Assembly: GCF_937425535.1 (NCBI RefSeq)
Contig: NZ_OW485601.1
Location: 5,005,501 to 5,069,500, forward strand
Origin: Rhodovastum atsumiense
GTDB taxonomy: Bacteria; Pseudomonadota; Alphaproteobacteria; Acetobacterales; Acetobacteraceae
Reading direction: 5' to 3'
Length of the DNA: 64,000 nt
Below the pieces are notes generated by a model. The model saw only the letters and a list, made by a program, of their open reading frames with translations, ran no database searches and had not been told where the DNA came from. The position numbers and the translations under genes are program-made. Shown here piece by piece: positions 45,649-54,201 of this stretch; the first letter of the stretch is position 1; each line of letters starts with the position of its first letter.

Positions 45649-46447
45649 GACAAAAGAAGATCTTCTCCGCGAAGCAACCACCCTTCTACGCGATGCCGGC
45701 ATCGACGAGCCCCGGCGGGAGGCGCGGCTGCTCTACGAGCACGCCGCCGGTGACCCGACGGCGTTTCACGTCGCGGTGGCGCGCCGGGCGGCGCGCGAGC
45801 CGATGGCGCTGATCACCGGGCGGCAGGGGTTCTGGACGCTTGATCTCGCGGTGTCGCGGGCCACGCTGATCCCGCGCCCCGACACCGAGACGCTGATCGA
45901 GGCTGCCCTGGCTGCCCGGCCGGACCGTGCGGCGGTGCGGCGGATCCTTGATCTCGGCACCGGCACCGGTTGCCTGCTGCTCGCCGCCCTGGCGGAATTC
46001 CCGCTGGCCTTCGGCGTAGGCGTGGACCTGGTGCCGGAGGCGGCCGCGCTGGCCGCGGCCAACGCGCGTGCCAATGGGCTGGCCGGGCGGGCGGCCTTCC
46101 TGGCGGGGGACTGGGCGGCGGCGCTGTCCGGCCGTTTCGACCTGGTGCTGTCCAACCCGCCTTATATCGAATCGGATGCGATCCCCGGCCTGATGCCGGA
46201 GGTCGCCGCCTTCGAGCCGCGCAGCGCGCTGGACGGTGGCGCAGACGGGATGGCGGCCTATCGCTTTCTTGTGAAACGACTTCCCCGGCTGTTGGCGCCT
46301 GGCGGGGTGGCGGTGCTGGAACTGGGGGCGGGGCAGGCCGCTGGCGTGGCCGCGCTGGCGCGGGCGGCGGGGCTTGACGATCCTGTTTTGCGTGCCGATC
46401 TGGCCGGTATTGCGCGTGCTGCGGTTCTGACCCTTGGCCATGACTGA
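45647..46447 (+). CDS. prmC: peptide chain release factor N5-glutamine methyltransferase PrmC
   Basis: 266 residues. Methylates the Gln of the GGQ motif in release factors; the prfA gene is directly upstream. N-terminal helical domain (about 1-75), SAM loop ILDLGTGTGCLLLAAL and catalytic SNPPYIESD. The ATG at 45647 gives MTKEDLLREATTLLRDAG, the normal family start. The frame is also open from 45545 through the hairpin repeat, whose ATG overlaps the prfA stop (TAATG) with GGAAG upstream, so a form with 34 extra residues (MGSKGLWPLVEVQ...) could be made. Confidence 0.93.
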   Translation: MTKEDLLREATTLLRDAGIDEPRREARLLYEHAAGDPTAFHVAVARRAAREPMALITGRQGFWTLDLAVSRATLIPRPDTETLIEAALAARPDRAAVRRILDLGTGTGCLLLAALAEFPLAFGVGVDLVPEAAALAAANARANGLAGRAAFLAGDWAAALSGRFDLVLSNPPYIESDAIPGLMPEVAAFEPRSALDGGADGMAAYRFLVKRLPRLLAPGGVAVLELGAGQAAGVAALARAAGLDDPVLRADLAGIARAAVLTLGHD

Positions 46448-46742
46448 AAAATCGTTTGGCAGGGGCGGGAGAGGCCGCTAGCGTGTGCGCGTGCGGCAAG
46501 GGTCGCCCGGGGCTGTTTCCGGGGATCAGGTCTGTATGCCCCGGCAATGGCCCCTTGGGGTAATTGCCCGTGTCGGGCCGGGTGCCGCGCAGAAGCCATC
46601 GGTAAGGAGCGACCCGGAAACGGGTTGAAGCGCGGCCGGCGCGAGGAGTGTCGCGACTGGCCAGCGACCGGGCCGGACCCGCATCGCCTACGGGGGCGCC
46701 GCGGGGTCCGGTGTTCGAACAGGAAAGCGCTTTGGCAAACGC
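46448..46742. other. 295-bp intergenic region with potential structured RNA
   Basis: GTTTCCGGG (46515-46523) can pair over a distance with CCCGGAAAC (46613-46621). Between them is an apical hairpin GGCAAT-gg-CCCC-tt-GGGG-ta-ATTGCC (46543-46568). GGCCGC near 46470 can pair with GCGGCC near 46633, closing the structure further out. It matches no RNA family I recognise (not SRP, RNase P, tmRNA or a cobalamin riboswitch by signature). It could be an independent RNA or the DUF4167 leader. Confidence 0.4.
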
Positions 46743-47204
46743 ATGAACATGAAACGTATGCGCGGACGCAACCATCGTGGGGGCGGCAGCGGCGGAGGCG
46801 GTGGCGGTGGTGGCGGCATGCGCCACCAGGGGGGCGGCGGTGGCGGGATTCCCCTCAATCGCAACCATGTGTTCGACAGCAGCGGACCGGATGTCCGTAT
46901 CCGTGGCACTGCCCAGCAACTGTTCGAGAAATACCTTCAGCTCGGCCGGGATGCGACCGGCAGCGGCGACCGGGTGATGGCGGAAGGCTATTTCCAGCAC
47001 GCCGAGCACTATTTCCGCATCCTGAACGCGATCAACCAGGCGGCGCAGCAGAACCAGCAGCAGAATGGCCAGCAGGGCCGTCGGCCGCAGATGCAGGAGC
47101 CAGGCGAGAGCGAAGGCGAGGACGGGGAGTCGATGCCCGGCACCGGCGACCAGCCTTCCGACAGCCGCGAGATCCCGATCGCCGCGGCGGCGCCGGAAGG
47201 CTGA
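46743..47204 (+). CDS. DUF4167 family protein
   Basis: 153 residues. Gly-rich N-terminus (RGGGSGGGGGGGGG), a conserved middle block VFDSSGPDVRIRGTAQQLF and LGRDATGSGDRVMAEGYFQHAEHYFRILN (given here by its ends LGRD and RILN), then a Gln-rich and acidic tail. The family is typical of alphaproteobacteria next to prmC and has no assigned function; the Gly-rich basic start suggests RNA or nucleic-acid contact. An ATG two codons later is an equal start candidate. Confidence 0.88.
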   Translation: MNMKRMRGRNHRGGGSGGGGGGGGGMRHQGGGGGGIPLNRNHVFDSSGPDVRIRGTAQQLFEKYLQLGRDATGSGDRVMAEGYFQHAEHYFRILNAINQAAQQNQQQNGQQGRRPQMQEPGESEGEDGESMPGTGDQPSDSREIPIAAAAPEG

Positions 47205-47264
47205 GCCCGGCCGGCCGGCGGGATGCCGGCCCCCCTTATCGCCGGGAAGGGGGGCGGGCAGGGG

Positions 47265-48047
47265 TCAGAGCAGGTCCAGGCGGCGGAACAGGTCGATCAG
47301 CACCAGGTTCACGTTGAACTTGAAGTCGTCGCTGTCGCGCACCCGCTCCAGCACGCGTTGCACCGGCCAGAGCTCGAAGCTCTCAACCTCGCCATCGGCG
47401 GCGGTGGGGTGGAATTCCTCGGGCAAGTACAGGTCGTAGCAGACCAGGATGTCGCGCCGCAGCCCTTCCGGGCGGTCCATGGCGTAGGTCAGGGTGCTGC
47501 GCTCGATCGCGTTGGCGGCGAGGGCGGCAGGCACGGCGGCTTCCTCGGCGGCTTCCTTCACCACCGTTTCCGCCGGGGTCATCCCGGCGGGAACGCCGCC
47601 GGCGACCAGGTGGTCGAGCTTGCCCGGATCGAGCGCCTTGTCGGCGGCGCGGCGGGCGATCCAGAGATGCAGGCCATCCGGGCGCGTGACCAGGCCGTTC
47701 ACGTGCACCCCCAACGCCAGCAGGCCGAACAGCGGCAGGCCGCCGCGGTCGACCGTGGTCAGCACCGGGCCACCCGGCTCGGCGCGCACGTCGAAGGCCT
47801 CGCCGCGCCAGCGGGTGAAGCCGGCCTCGGCGAGGGCGCGGCCGATCGCCGGCAGCTCGGCGGCGGCATCGGCGGCCAGGGTGACGCCGGCGGGGCCAGC
47901 TGAGACGGAGGTGAAATCGGCGAGCGCGCGCGCCACCTCGGGGCGGACCCATCCGACCGGCAGGTCGCCGATCGCGAAGGGAAGGCGCCCGCCGGGCAGG
48001 CGGGCGTTGTTGCAGGCATCGACATGCCGGGCAAATCGCGGATCCAT
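47265..48047 (-). CDS. Nudix hydrolase with DUF4743 N-terminal domain
   Basis: 260 residues. The N-terminal half (MDPRFARHVDACNNARLPGG, FDVRAEPGGPVLTTVDRG) matches the DUF4743 domain found with plant and bacterial Nudix proteins related to thiamine-pyrophosphokinase neighbours. The Nudix box is of this subfamily's form, GGVPAGMTPAETVVKEAAEEA, with the KEAAEE metal-binding part intact. It hydrolyses a nucleoside diphosphate-linked compound; the substrate is unknown. The start at 48047 is preferred because the ATG at 48128 overlaps the divergent ABC gene's start. Confidence 0.8.
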   Translation of the reverse strand: MDPRFARHVDACNNARLPGGRLPFAIGDLPVGWVRPEVARALADFTSVSAGPAGVTLAADAAAELPAIGRALAEAGFTRWRGEAFDVRAEPGGPVLTTVDRGGLPLFGLLALGVHVNGLVTRPDGLHLWIARRAADKALDPGKLDHLVAGGVPAGMTPAETVVKEAAEEAAVPAALAANAIERSTLTYAMDRPEGLRRDILVCYDLYLPEEFHPTAADGEVESFELWPVQRVLERVRDSDDFKFNVNLVLIDLFRRLDLL

Positions 48048-48126
48048 GCCGGCCGCATAGCGGAGTTCCGCCAGGGCTGCCACCGCAGCCTTCCCATGCC
48101 AGGGAACGCATGCCACATCCCTGGCC

Positions 48127-49965
48127 ATGAGGATGCATCTTTCGGCCCTGCCGGCGCAGCCGGATTTCGCGGGCGCGCGCGTGCCCGAGCGCTCCACCCT
48201 CGCCACCATCCGTTCGCTGCTGCCGTATCTCTGGCCGAAGGAGAGTCCCGGCACGCGGCTGCGCGTGGCGATCGCGGTGTCGTTCCTGTTCGGTGCCAAG
48301 GTGGCGCTGGTGCTGGTGCCGATCGTCTATGCGCGTGCGGTGGATGCGCTGGCGCCGACGCAGGGGGCGATGCTGGCCGTGCCGGTGGCGCTGGTCGTCG
48401 GCTACGGGCTGCTGCGCGTCGCTGCCGCGGGCTTCGGGGAGATGCGCGACGCCATCTTCGCCGCGGTGCAGCAGCGCACGGTGCGGCGGGTGGCCCTGGA
48501 GACTTTCCGCCACCTGCACCAGTTGTCGCTGCGCTTTCACCTCGACCGCCAGACCGGCGGGCTGTCGCGGGCGATCGACCGCGGCACCAGCGGCATCGAG
48601 GCGGTGTTGCGGCTGGCGGTGTTCAACGTGGTGCCGACGCTGGTGGAGGTGGGGTTGGTCACCGCCATCCTCTGGCACCTGTTCGACTGGCGCTACGCGC
48701 TGCTGACGCTGGTGGCGGTCGCCTGCTATCTGTCCTTCACCTTCGTCGTCACCAACTGGCGGGTGCGCATCCGCCGGACGATGAACGAGAACGACAGCGA
48801 CGCCAAGACGCGGGCGGTCGACAGCCTGCTGAACTTCGAGACGGTCAAGTATTTCGGCAACGAGGCGCACGAGGCCCGTCGTTTCGACGAATCGCTGGTC
48901 CGCTACGAGCGCGCGGCGGTGAAGAGCCAGGTGACGCTGAACCTGTTGAACCTGGGGCAGGCGGCGATCATCTCGGCGACGCTGGCGGTGGTGATGCTGA
49001 TGGCGGCGCAGGAAGTGGTGGCGGGCACGCTGACGGTCGGACGTTTCGTGCTGGTCAACACCTATCTGATGCAACTGTACCAGCCGCTCAACATGCTCGG
49101 CTTTGTCTACCGCGAGATCCGGCAGGGCCTGACCGACATGGAGCAGATGTTCCGGCTGATGCGGGTGCCCGCGGAGGTCGCCGACCGCCCGGGCGCGCCG
49201 GCGCTGCAGGCGCGGGGCGGGGAGGTGGTGTTCGAGGAGGTGCAGTTCGGCTATCGCCCGGACCGCGGCATCCTCAAGGGCGTCTCGTTCCGGGTGCCGG
49301 CGGGGGGACGCCTGGCGATCGTCGGGCCAACGGGGGCCGGCAAATCGACCATCAGCCGGCTGTTGTTCCGCTTCTATGACGTGACCGGCGGGCGGGTGCT
49401 GGTCGATGGCCAGGACGTGCGGGAGGTGACGCAGGAGAGCCTGCGCGCGGCCATTGGCGTGGTGCCGCAGGACACTGTGCTGTTCAACGACACGATCCGC
49501 TACAACATCGCCTATGGCCGGCCGGGCGCGACCCAGGCCGAGATCGAGGCGGCGGCGCGGCTGGCGCAGGTGCATGATTTCGTCCTGCGTTTGCCGGACG
49601 GCTACGACACCAGGGTGGGCGAGCGCGGCTTGAAGCTGTCGGGTGGCGAGAAGCAGCGGGTTGCCATTGCCCGCACCATCCTGAAGGACCCGCGCATCCT
49701 GATCCTGGACGAGGCGACCAGTGCGCTTGATACGCACACCGAACAGGAGATCCAGACGGCCTTGCGGGCGGTGTCGCGGGATCGCACGACGCTGACGATC
49801 GCGCACCGGCTGTCCACGGTCGTGGATGCCGACCAGATCCTGGTGCTGGTGGATGGTGGCGTGGCCGAGCGTGGCACGCATGCGGAGTTGCTCGCGCTCG
49901 GCGGGGTCTATGCGAGGATGTGGGCCTTGCAGGCCGAGCAGCACGAGGCGGTGGAAGCGGTATAG
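48127..49965 (+). CDS. ABC exporter of the Atm1/heavy-metal-tolerance type
   Basis: 612 residues, half-transporter with membrane domain (about 30-325) and ATPase (about 355-600). Characteristic Atm1 membrane stretch LHQLSLRFHLDRQTGGLSRA (glutathione-binding region) and NFETVKYFGNEAHEARRFD. Walker A VGPTGAGKST, signature LSGGEKQRVAIART, Walker B ILILDEATSALD. Bacterial Atm1 proteins export glutathione or metal-glutathione conjugates and give metal tolerance. Divergent from the Nudix gene, with an 80-bp gap. Confidence 0.92.
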   Translation: MRMHLSALPAQPDFAGARVPERSTLATIRSLLPYLWPKESPGTRLRVAIAVSFLFGAKVALVLVPIVYARAVDALAPTQGAMLAVPVALVVGYGLLRVAAAGFGEMRDAIFAAVQQRTVRRVALETFRHLHQLSLRFHLDRQTGGLSRAIDRGTSGIEAVLRLAVFNVVPTLVEVGLVTAILWHLFDWRYALLTLVAVACYLSFTFVVTNWRVRIRRTMNENDSDAKTRAVDSLLNFETVKYFGNEAHEARRFDESLVRYERAAVKSQVTLNLLNLGQAAIISATLAVVMLMAAQEVVAGTLTVGRFVLVNTYLMQLYQPLNMLGFVYREIRQGLTDMEQMFRLMRVPAEVADRPGAPALQARGGEVVFEEVQFGYRPDRGILKGVSFRVPAGGRLAIVGPTGAGKSTISRLLFRFYDVTGGRVLVDGQDVREVTQESLRAAIGVVPQDTVLFNDTIRYNIAYGRPGATQAEIEAAARLAQVHDFVLRLPDGYDTRVGERGLKLSGGEKQRVAIARTILKDPRILILDEATSALDTHTEQEIQTALRAVSRDRTTLTIAHRLSTVVDADQILVLVDGGVAERGTHAELLALGGVYARMWALQAEQHEAVEAV

Positions 49966-49968
49966 GTG

Positions 49969-50043
49969 ATGGGATCCAAGGGCTTCGCCCTTGGTGGAGG
50001 TCCAGGAGGCAAGGCCTCCTGGCGGGGGTGGGGCAGCGCCCCG
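49969..50043 (+). repeat. dispersed composite hairpin repeat, copy 5 (type B)
   Basis: ATGGGATCC (49969-49977), CCAAGGGC-ttc-GCCCTTGG (49976-49994), CCAGGAGGC-aag-GCCTCCTGG (50002-50022) and GGGGC-agc-GCCCC (50030-50042). It begins four bases after the Atm1-like stop and ends just before the next gene's start at 50060, supplying the purine-rich stretch upstream of that ATG. Confidence 0.86.
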
Positions 50044-50059
50044 CACGGGTGGGGCCGGC

Positions 50060-50731
50060 ATGGAAGAATGGATCGAGCTTGCAGCCGCGGGTAGCCCCGA
50101 GGCCCGGATCGTGCTGCGCCGGCGTGGCGGCACGTATGAGATTCGTTTCAATGGCTGGGAGCTGATGTCCAGCCGCGCCCATCATTCCGAAGAGGTGATG
50201 GCGCGCCGGGCCTGCGCGGCGTTGCCTGGTCCGGCGCCGCGTGTGTTGATCGGTGGCCTGGGCATGGGCTTCATGGTGCGGGCTGCCCTGGACGTCCTGC
50301 CGCCCTCGGCGAGGGTCGAGGTGGCGGAGATTTTCCCCGAGGTGCTCGCCTGGAACCGTGGCCCGCTGGCGGGTTTGGCCGGCCGTCCGCTCGAGGACCC
50401 GCGGGTATGCGTGCGCTGCGAGGACGTGTCGGCGCTGTTACGGGCCCCTGGTCCCGGCTGGGATGCGGTGCTGCTTGATGTCGACAACGGTCCGGGTGCG
50501 CTGACGCTGGAGGACAATGGCTCGCTCTATGGCACGACGGGGCTGCGGCTGATCCGGGCTGCGCTGCTGCCGGGCGGGTGCCTGGCGGTCTGGTCGGCCG
50601 ACCGCTCGACGGCGTTCGAGGCGGCGTTGCGGGAGGTCGGGCTTGGCTGGCAGTGCCAGGAGGTGACGGCGCGGGGGGATCCGGGTGACCCGCGCCACGC
50701 GCTTTATTTCGCATACGTTCCAAATCGCTGA
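50060..50731 (+). CDS. spermidine synthase-like methyltransferase-fold protein
   Basis: 223 residues. Rossmann fold with VLIGGLGMGFMVRAALDVLP (SAM/dcSAM loop), RVEVAEIFPEVLAWN, DAVLLDVDNGPGALT and LPGGCLAVWSA. It resembles the catalytic domain of polyamine synthases but is shorter and lacks the N-terminal beta-domain, so true spermidine synthase activity is doubtful. The ATG at 50060 lies just after hairpin repeat copy 5. Confidence 0.72.
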   Translation: MEEWIELAAAGSPEARIVLRRRGGTYEIRFNGWELMSSRAHHSEEVMARRACAALPGPAPRVLIGGLGMGFMVRAALDVLPPSARVEVAEIFPEVLAWNRGPLAGLAGRPLEDPRVCVRCEDVSALLRAPGPGWDAVLLDVDNGPGALTLEDNGSLYGTTGLRLIRAALLPGGCLAVWSADRSTAFEAALREVGLGWQCQEVTARGDPGDPRHALYFAYVPNR

Positions 50732-50739
50732 CTTCCCGT

Positions 50740-50775
50740 GCGGCATCCCATGATGCCGCCGGGGATCGACCCCCG
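50740..50775. terminator. tandem hairpins after the spermidine synthase-like gene
   Basis: GCGGCATC-ccat-GATGCCGC (50740-50759) followed closely by CGGGG-atcga-CCCCG, just past the stop at 50731, then ACAAAATCG. Position and GC-rich stems fit a transcription terminator, though the T/A tail is weak. Confidence 0.5.
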
Positions 50776-50810
50776 ACAAAATCGTTGCAGCCCGGGTGGG
50801 GGGCAAGCAT

Positions 50811-50828
50811 CATGTACTAATGTACATG
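50811..50828. promoter_or_regulatory. 7-bp inverted repeat CATGTAC-TAAT-GTACATG
   Basis: Perfect arms around an AT spacer, in the promoter region of the GNAT-Nudix gene (start 50908 or 50989). Size and symmetry suit a dimeric repressor, for example TetR or MarR type; no regulator gene is adjacent. Confidence 0.4.
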
Positions 50829-50907
50829 TCTGCGAGATCGCGATGATGCGTTTCCGTCGCCGGCACTGCCATTCCCTGGTCATGGTGGTCCTGTCCACCA
50901 CACGCTC

Positions 50908-52161
50908 GTGAAGCGGGAGGCGCCTTCCGGCGTACCGGTTGCGCCGGACGCTCTTGCGACGCGGCCCGGTCTGCGGCACTCCGTTGCCATGCCGCCCCGT
51001 CGTCGCCCTACCCAGCAGCCAGCCCCGTCCTCCGCCGAAGCCAACGTGCCCGAAGAGGGGGACCTCGACGTGGCCGCAGCCTCGGCTGTCCCGCCTCCGC
51101 AAGCCCCGGTGGAGTCGTCCTCCCCTGAGCCGGGGCCGCCCGCCGAGGCAGAGGAAGCCTCGGATGATTTCACGCCGCTCGCCACCGAGCGGCTGATCCT
51201 GCGTCCCTACAAGCCCGAGGACGCGGCGGAGCTGCACCGGCTGATCAATGACTGGATGGTCACGCGCAACCTCGCCGCGGTGCCGTTCCCATACCGGCGC
51301 GAACTGGCCGACGAGTGGATCCGCTCCGCCGCCGAGTCGCTGCGGCAGGGCACCGCCTACCATCTCGCCGTCACCGGCACCGAGGGGGAGCGGGAGATCA
51401 TCGTCGGCGGTGTCGGGCTGCGGGTGGACAAGGCGCGCAAGACCGCGAGTCTCGGCTACTGGGTCGGGCAGCGTTTCTGGCGCCATGGCGTGGCCAGCGA
51501 GGCCGCGGCGCGGCTGGCGCGCTGGGCGCTGGCCAATCTCGACCTGGTGCGGCTGGAGGCGACGGCCGCGCATGACAATGCCGGCTCGGTCGCGGTGCTG
51601 CGCCGCATTGGCTTCCGCCAGGTGGGCGAGGGGCGGGAGAAGTTCCTGTCGCTGAATGCCGAGCAGCGCGTGCTGCGGTTCCAGGCCACGCGGGAGGATT
51701 TGTTTGGCGGCCCGGAGCCGGAAGTCGAGCCCGAATCCTGCGGCCCGGCTCCGGCGGGATCGAGTCCGCTGCTGCTGGTCGCCGCCTGTGCCCTGATCGA
51801 CGCCGATGGCCGCGTGCTGCTGGCCCGCCGCCCGGAGGGCAAGCGGATGGCCGGGCTGTGGGAATTCCCCGGTGGCAAGCTCAATCCCGGCGAGACGCCG
51901 GAGGCGGCGCTGATCCGCGAACTGCGCGAGGAGCTGGGCATCGACGTGGCGGCGGCCTGTCTCGCACCCTTCGCCTTTGCCTCCCACCGCTACGAGCGCT
52001 TCCACCTGCTGATGCCGCTGTTCCTCTGCCGGCGCTGGAAGGGGCGGCCGCAGCCACGCGAGGGCCAGGCCCTGGCCTGGGTGCGGCCGGAGAAGCTTTC
52101 CGAGTATCCGATGCCGGAAGCCGACCTGCCGCTGGTGCCGCTGCTGCGCGACTTTCTCTGA
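50908..52161 (+). CDS. fusion of GNAT acetyltransferase and MutT-type Nudix hydrolase
   Basis: 417 residues. A Pro/Ala/Glu-rich N-terminus of about 85 residues; then a RimJ/RimL-like GNAT domain (about 88-255: LATERLILRPYKPEDA, YWVGQRFWRHGVASEAAARL, NAGSVAVLRRIGFRQVGEG); then a MutT domain (about 285-417) with Nudix box GGKLNPGETPEAALIREL followed by REELGI and upstream WEFPGGK. The Nudix half should clean oxidised nucleotides (8-oxo-dGTP); the acetyltransferase target is unknown. Similar fusions exist in alphaproteobacteria. The start is GTG 50908 or ATG 50989; neither has a clear ribosome-binding site. Confidence 0.86.
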   Translation: MKREAPSGVPVAPDALATRPGLRHSVAMPPRRRPTQQPAPSSAEANVPEEGDLDVAAASAVPPPQAPVESSSPEPGPPAEAEEASDDFTPLATERLILRPYKPEDAAELHRLINDWMVTRNLAAVPFPYRRELADEWIRSAAESLRQGTAYHLAVTGTEGEREIIVGGVGLRVDKARKTASLGYWVGQRFWRHGVASEAAARLARWALANLDLVRLEATAAHDNAGSVAVLRRIGFRQVGEGREKFLSLNAEQRVLRFQATREDLFGGPEPEVEPESCGPAPAGSSPLLLVAACALIDADGRVLLARRPEGKRMAGLWEFPGGKLNPGETPEAALIRELREELGIDVAAACLAPFAFASHRYERFHLLMPLFLCRRWKGRPQPREGQALAWVRPEKLSEYPMPEADLPLVPLLRDFL

Positions 52162-52180
52162 CCGGGCCGCCGGCGGGCGC

Positions 52181-52558
52181 TCAGCGCTCGATGTAGTCCT
52201 GCGGGCCGAGCAGCCAGGCCTGCGCCATGGTCTGGCCGACCGAGGCCTGCCGGGCGGGGATGGTGCGCAGGATCTCGACGCAGGAGGGGCCGCGCGCGGC
52301 GATGTCGGCGCGGGGGGCGGGGCCGGCGCTGGCGATGAAGCACCATTCCGCGGCCTTGGTGGGGTCGGGGGCGGTTCCCCGGGTTTGCGGGAAGCGGTCC
52401 GGCGCCGCGTACATGCGAGCGAGATCGAGCTGGGCCGAGGGATCCCCGGCCTCGGCCAGTTGCCGGGTGCGTTCGAAGCTGTCGCCAGCCTGGTATTCGA
52501 GCGCGGTACATCCGCCGAGAACGAGCAGGGACACCAAACAGGGGAGGGCGAGGCGCAT
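52181..52558 (-). CDS. small lipoprotein with a Sel1-like region
   Basis: 125 residues. Signal peptide MRLALPCLVSLLVLGGC with lipobox LGGC, Cys17 being the lipidated residue, so it is anchored in a membrane facing the periplasm. The mature part has one Sel1-like unit (AEAGDPSAQLDLARMYAAPD ... KAAEWCFIAS). The ATG at 52558 follows GGAGG within GGAGGATCCCTCC, a self-complementary stretch. Function unknown; probably a scaffold. Convergent with the GNAT-Nudix gene. Confidence 0.78.
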   Translation of the reverse strand: MRLALPCLVSLLVLGGCTALEYQAGDSFERTRQLAEAGDPSAQLDLARMYAAPDRFPQTRGTAPDPTKAAEWCFIASAGPAPRADIAARGPSCVEILRTIPARQASVGQTMAQAWLLGPQDYIER

Positions 52559-52671
52559 GGGAGGGATCCTCCGTTGATCCGGTATGCGGGTTACGGAGCG
52601 CGGCGACGCGGGTTCCGCGCTTGGCGGCCTGGGACGGGGCTGCCACCATCGCCCCAGCGAAGGAGGATGCG

Positions 52672-53436
52672 ATGCCGGACCATGCCAACCCCACGGCCTG
52701 CCTGCTGGTGATCGGCAACGAGGTGCTGTCCGGCCGCACCCAGGACGCGAATATCAAATTTCTCGCCACCCGACTCGGTGAAATCGGCATCCCCCTGCGC
52801 GAAGTACGTGTCATCCCGGATATCGCCGAGACCATCGTCGCCACCGTCAACGAGGTCCGCGCCCGTTTCGACCACGTCTTCACCACCGGCGGCATCGGCC
52901 CGACTCATGACGACATCACCAGCGAATGCGTCGCCGCCGCCTTCGGTGTGCCGTGGGAGAAGCATCCGGAAGCCTGGGCGCGGCTGGACCGCCATTACCG
53001 GCCCGGCGAGTTCAATGCGGCGCGCCAGCGCATGGCGACGCTGCCGCGCGGTGCCGAGCTGATCGACAACCCGGTCTCGATCGCGCCGGGCTTCACCATC
53101 GGCAATGTGCATGTCTTCGCCGGGGTGCCGCGGATCATGCAGGCGATGTTCGAGGTGCTGGCGCCGAAACTCGCCGGCGGCGCGCCGGTGCTGTCGCGGG
53201 CGGTGCACACCGGGGAAGTGCCGGAAGGGCGGCTCGCCGAGGGGCTCGCGGCGATCCAGGCGCGCCATCCCGATCTCGATATCGGCAGCTATCCTTATTA
53301 CCGGCTCACCGGCAACGGCGTCGCCATCGTCGCCAAGGGCACCGATGTCGCGGCCGCCGAGGCCGCCATCGCCGAGGTGGCCGAGCTGATGCGGGCCTGT
53401 GGCGGCGTTCCGATCGCCGGCGAACCGGCCGCCTGA
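52672..53436 (+). CDS. CinA N-terminal (MoaB/Mog-like) domain protein
   Basis: 254 residues. Molybdopterin-binding-like fold: CLLVIGNEVLSGRTQDANIKF, VFTTGGIGPTHDDIT and FAGVPRIMQAMFE. It corresponds to the COG1058 part of CinA, without the C-terminal nicotinamide-nucleotide deamidase domain. In CinA this domain is an ADP-ribose/CoA pyrophosphatase; that activity is inferred. The ATG at 52672 has GGAGG five bases upstream; the frame open to 52621 is a weaker choice. Confidence 0.85.
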   Translation: MPDHANPTACLLVIGNEVLSGRTQDANIKFLATRLGEIGIPLREVRVIPDIAETIVATVNEVRARFDHVFTTGGIGPTHDDITSECVAAAFGVPWEKHPEAWARLDRHYRPGEFNAARQRMATLPRGAELIDNPVSIAPGFTIGNVHVFAGVPRIMQAMFEVLAPKLAGGAPVLSRAVHTGEVPEGRLAEGLAAIQARHPDLDIGSYPYYRLTGNGVAIVAKGTDVAAAEAAIAEVAELMRACGGVPIAGEPAA

Positions 53437-53571
53437 AGGCGCTCCGCCGGTTCGCCGCGCGCGATCATGCGCTGAACTTGTTCCGCCGGCCTGACGGCCC
53501 AATATCGCTGCGATGCAGCAAAACAAAGGCCCGTGGTTGCAGCCGCGGCGCCGCACGGGAGAGAACGCCAG

Positions 53572-54195
53572 ATGCCGTTGAGCACCGCCACCGAGCGCGA
53601 ACTGATCCACCTACGAGACATCAGCCTGCGCGGCTATCATCGCGCCGACGGCCTGTTCGACATCGAGGCCCATCTGCGCGACACCAAGACGCGCGGCTTC
53701 GACGGGCTCGACCGTCCTGGCGGGCGGATCGAGCCGGGCGAGCCGCTGCATGACATGTGGGCGCGCATGACGGTGGACGAGGACATGGTCATCGTCGCCT
53801 TCGAGGCGGTCACGGCGTACGGGCCGTTCGACGTGTGCCGGCAGAGTGGCCGGCATTTCGATCGCCTGGCCGGGCTGACGATCGGGCCCGGCTTCCTCAG
53901 GGAGGCGAATGCCCGGGTCGGCGGCATCGATGGCTGCACGCATCTGCGGGAAATGCTGCAGCAGATGGCCACGACCGCCTATCAGACGTTGTGGCCAGTA
54001 CGGCTGCGCCGCGCCGAGGAGCACCGCCGGCAACTGGCCGAGGCCGGACAGGCGCCAGCGGAGGAGGCGAGGCCCGTCCTGTTGAATACGTGCTACGGCT
54101 ACGCGGATACCCGCGATGCCGTGCGCCGCCGCTGGCCTCGTTTGTATCGCGGTTCCGGGTCCGAGGCGGCCGGGGCGGCCGACGGGACCACGTGA
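53572..54195 (+). CDS. DUF2889 family protein
   Basis: 207 residues. Conserved blocks RGYHRADGLFDIEAHLRDTK, WARMTVDEDMVIVAFEAVT and the Cys/His stretch VGGIDGCTHLREMLQQMAT. The domain is found alone in Proteobacteria and its function is unknown. The start at 53572 follows GGGAGAG. It is convergent with the ribbon-helix-helix gene with only 6 nt between stops. Confidence 0.86.
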   Translation: MPLSTATERELIHLRDISLRGYHRADGLFDIEAHLRDTKTRGFDGLDRPGGRIEPGEPLHDMWARMTVDEDMVIVAFEAVTAYGPFDVCRQSGRHFDRLAGLTIGPGFLREANARVGGIDGCTHLREMLQQMATTAYQTLWPVRLRRAEEHRRQLAEAGQAPAEEARPVLLNTCYGYADTRDAVRRRWPRLYRGSGSEAAGAADGTT

Positions 54196-54201
54196 CCGGC
54201 G

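Noticed and set aside
46448-46742. SRP RNA, tmRNA or RNase P RNA in the prmC-DUF4167 gap
   Set aside because: The hallmark sequences (GGAAGGAAGCAGCC-like SRP loop, tmRNA tRNA-like ends, GAGGAAAGTCC of RNase P) are absent; only an unnamed structured region can be supported.
47383-50151. 922-residue minus-strand frame opposite the Atm1-type gene
   Set aside because: It overlaps a complete ABC exporter and its composition is that of an antisense shadow.
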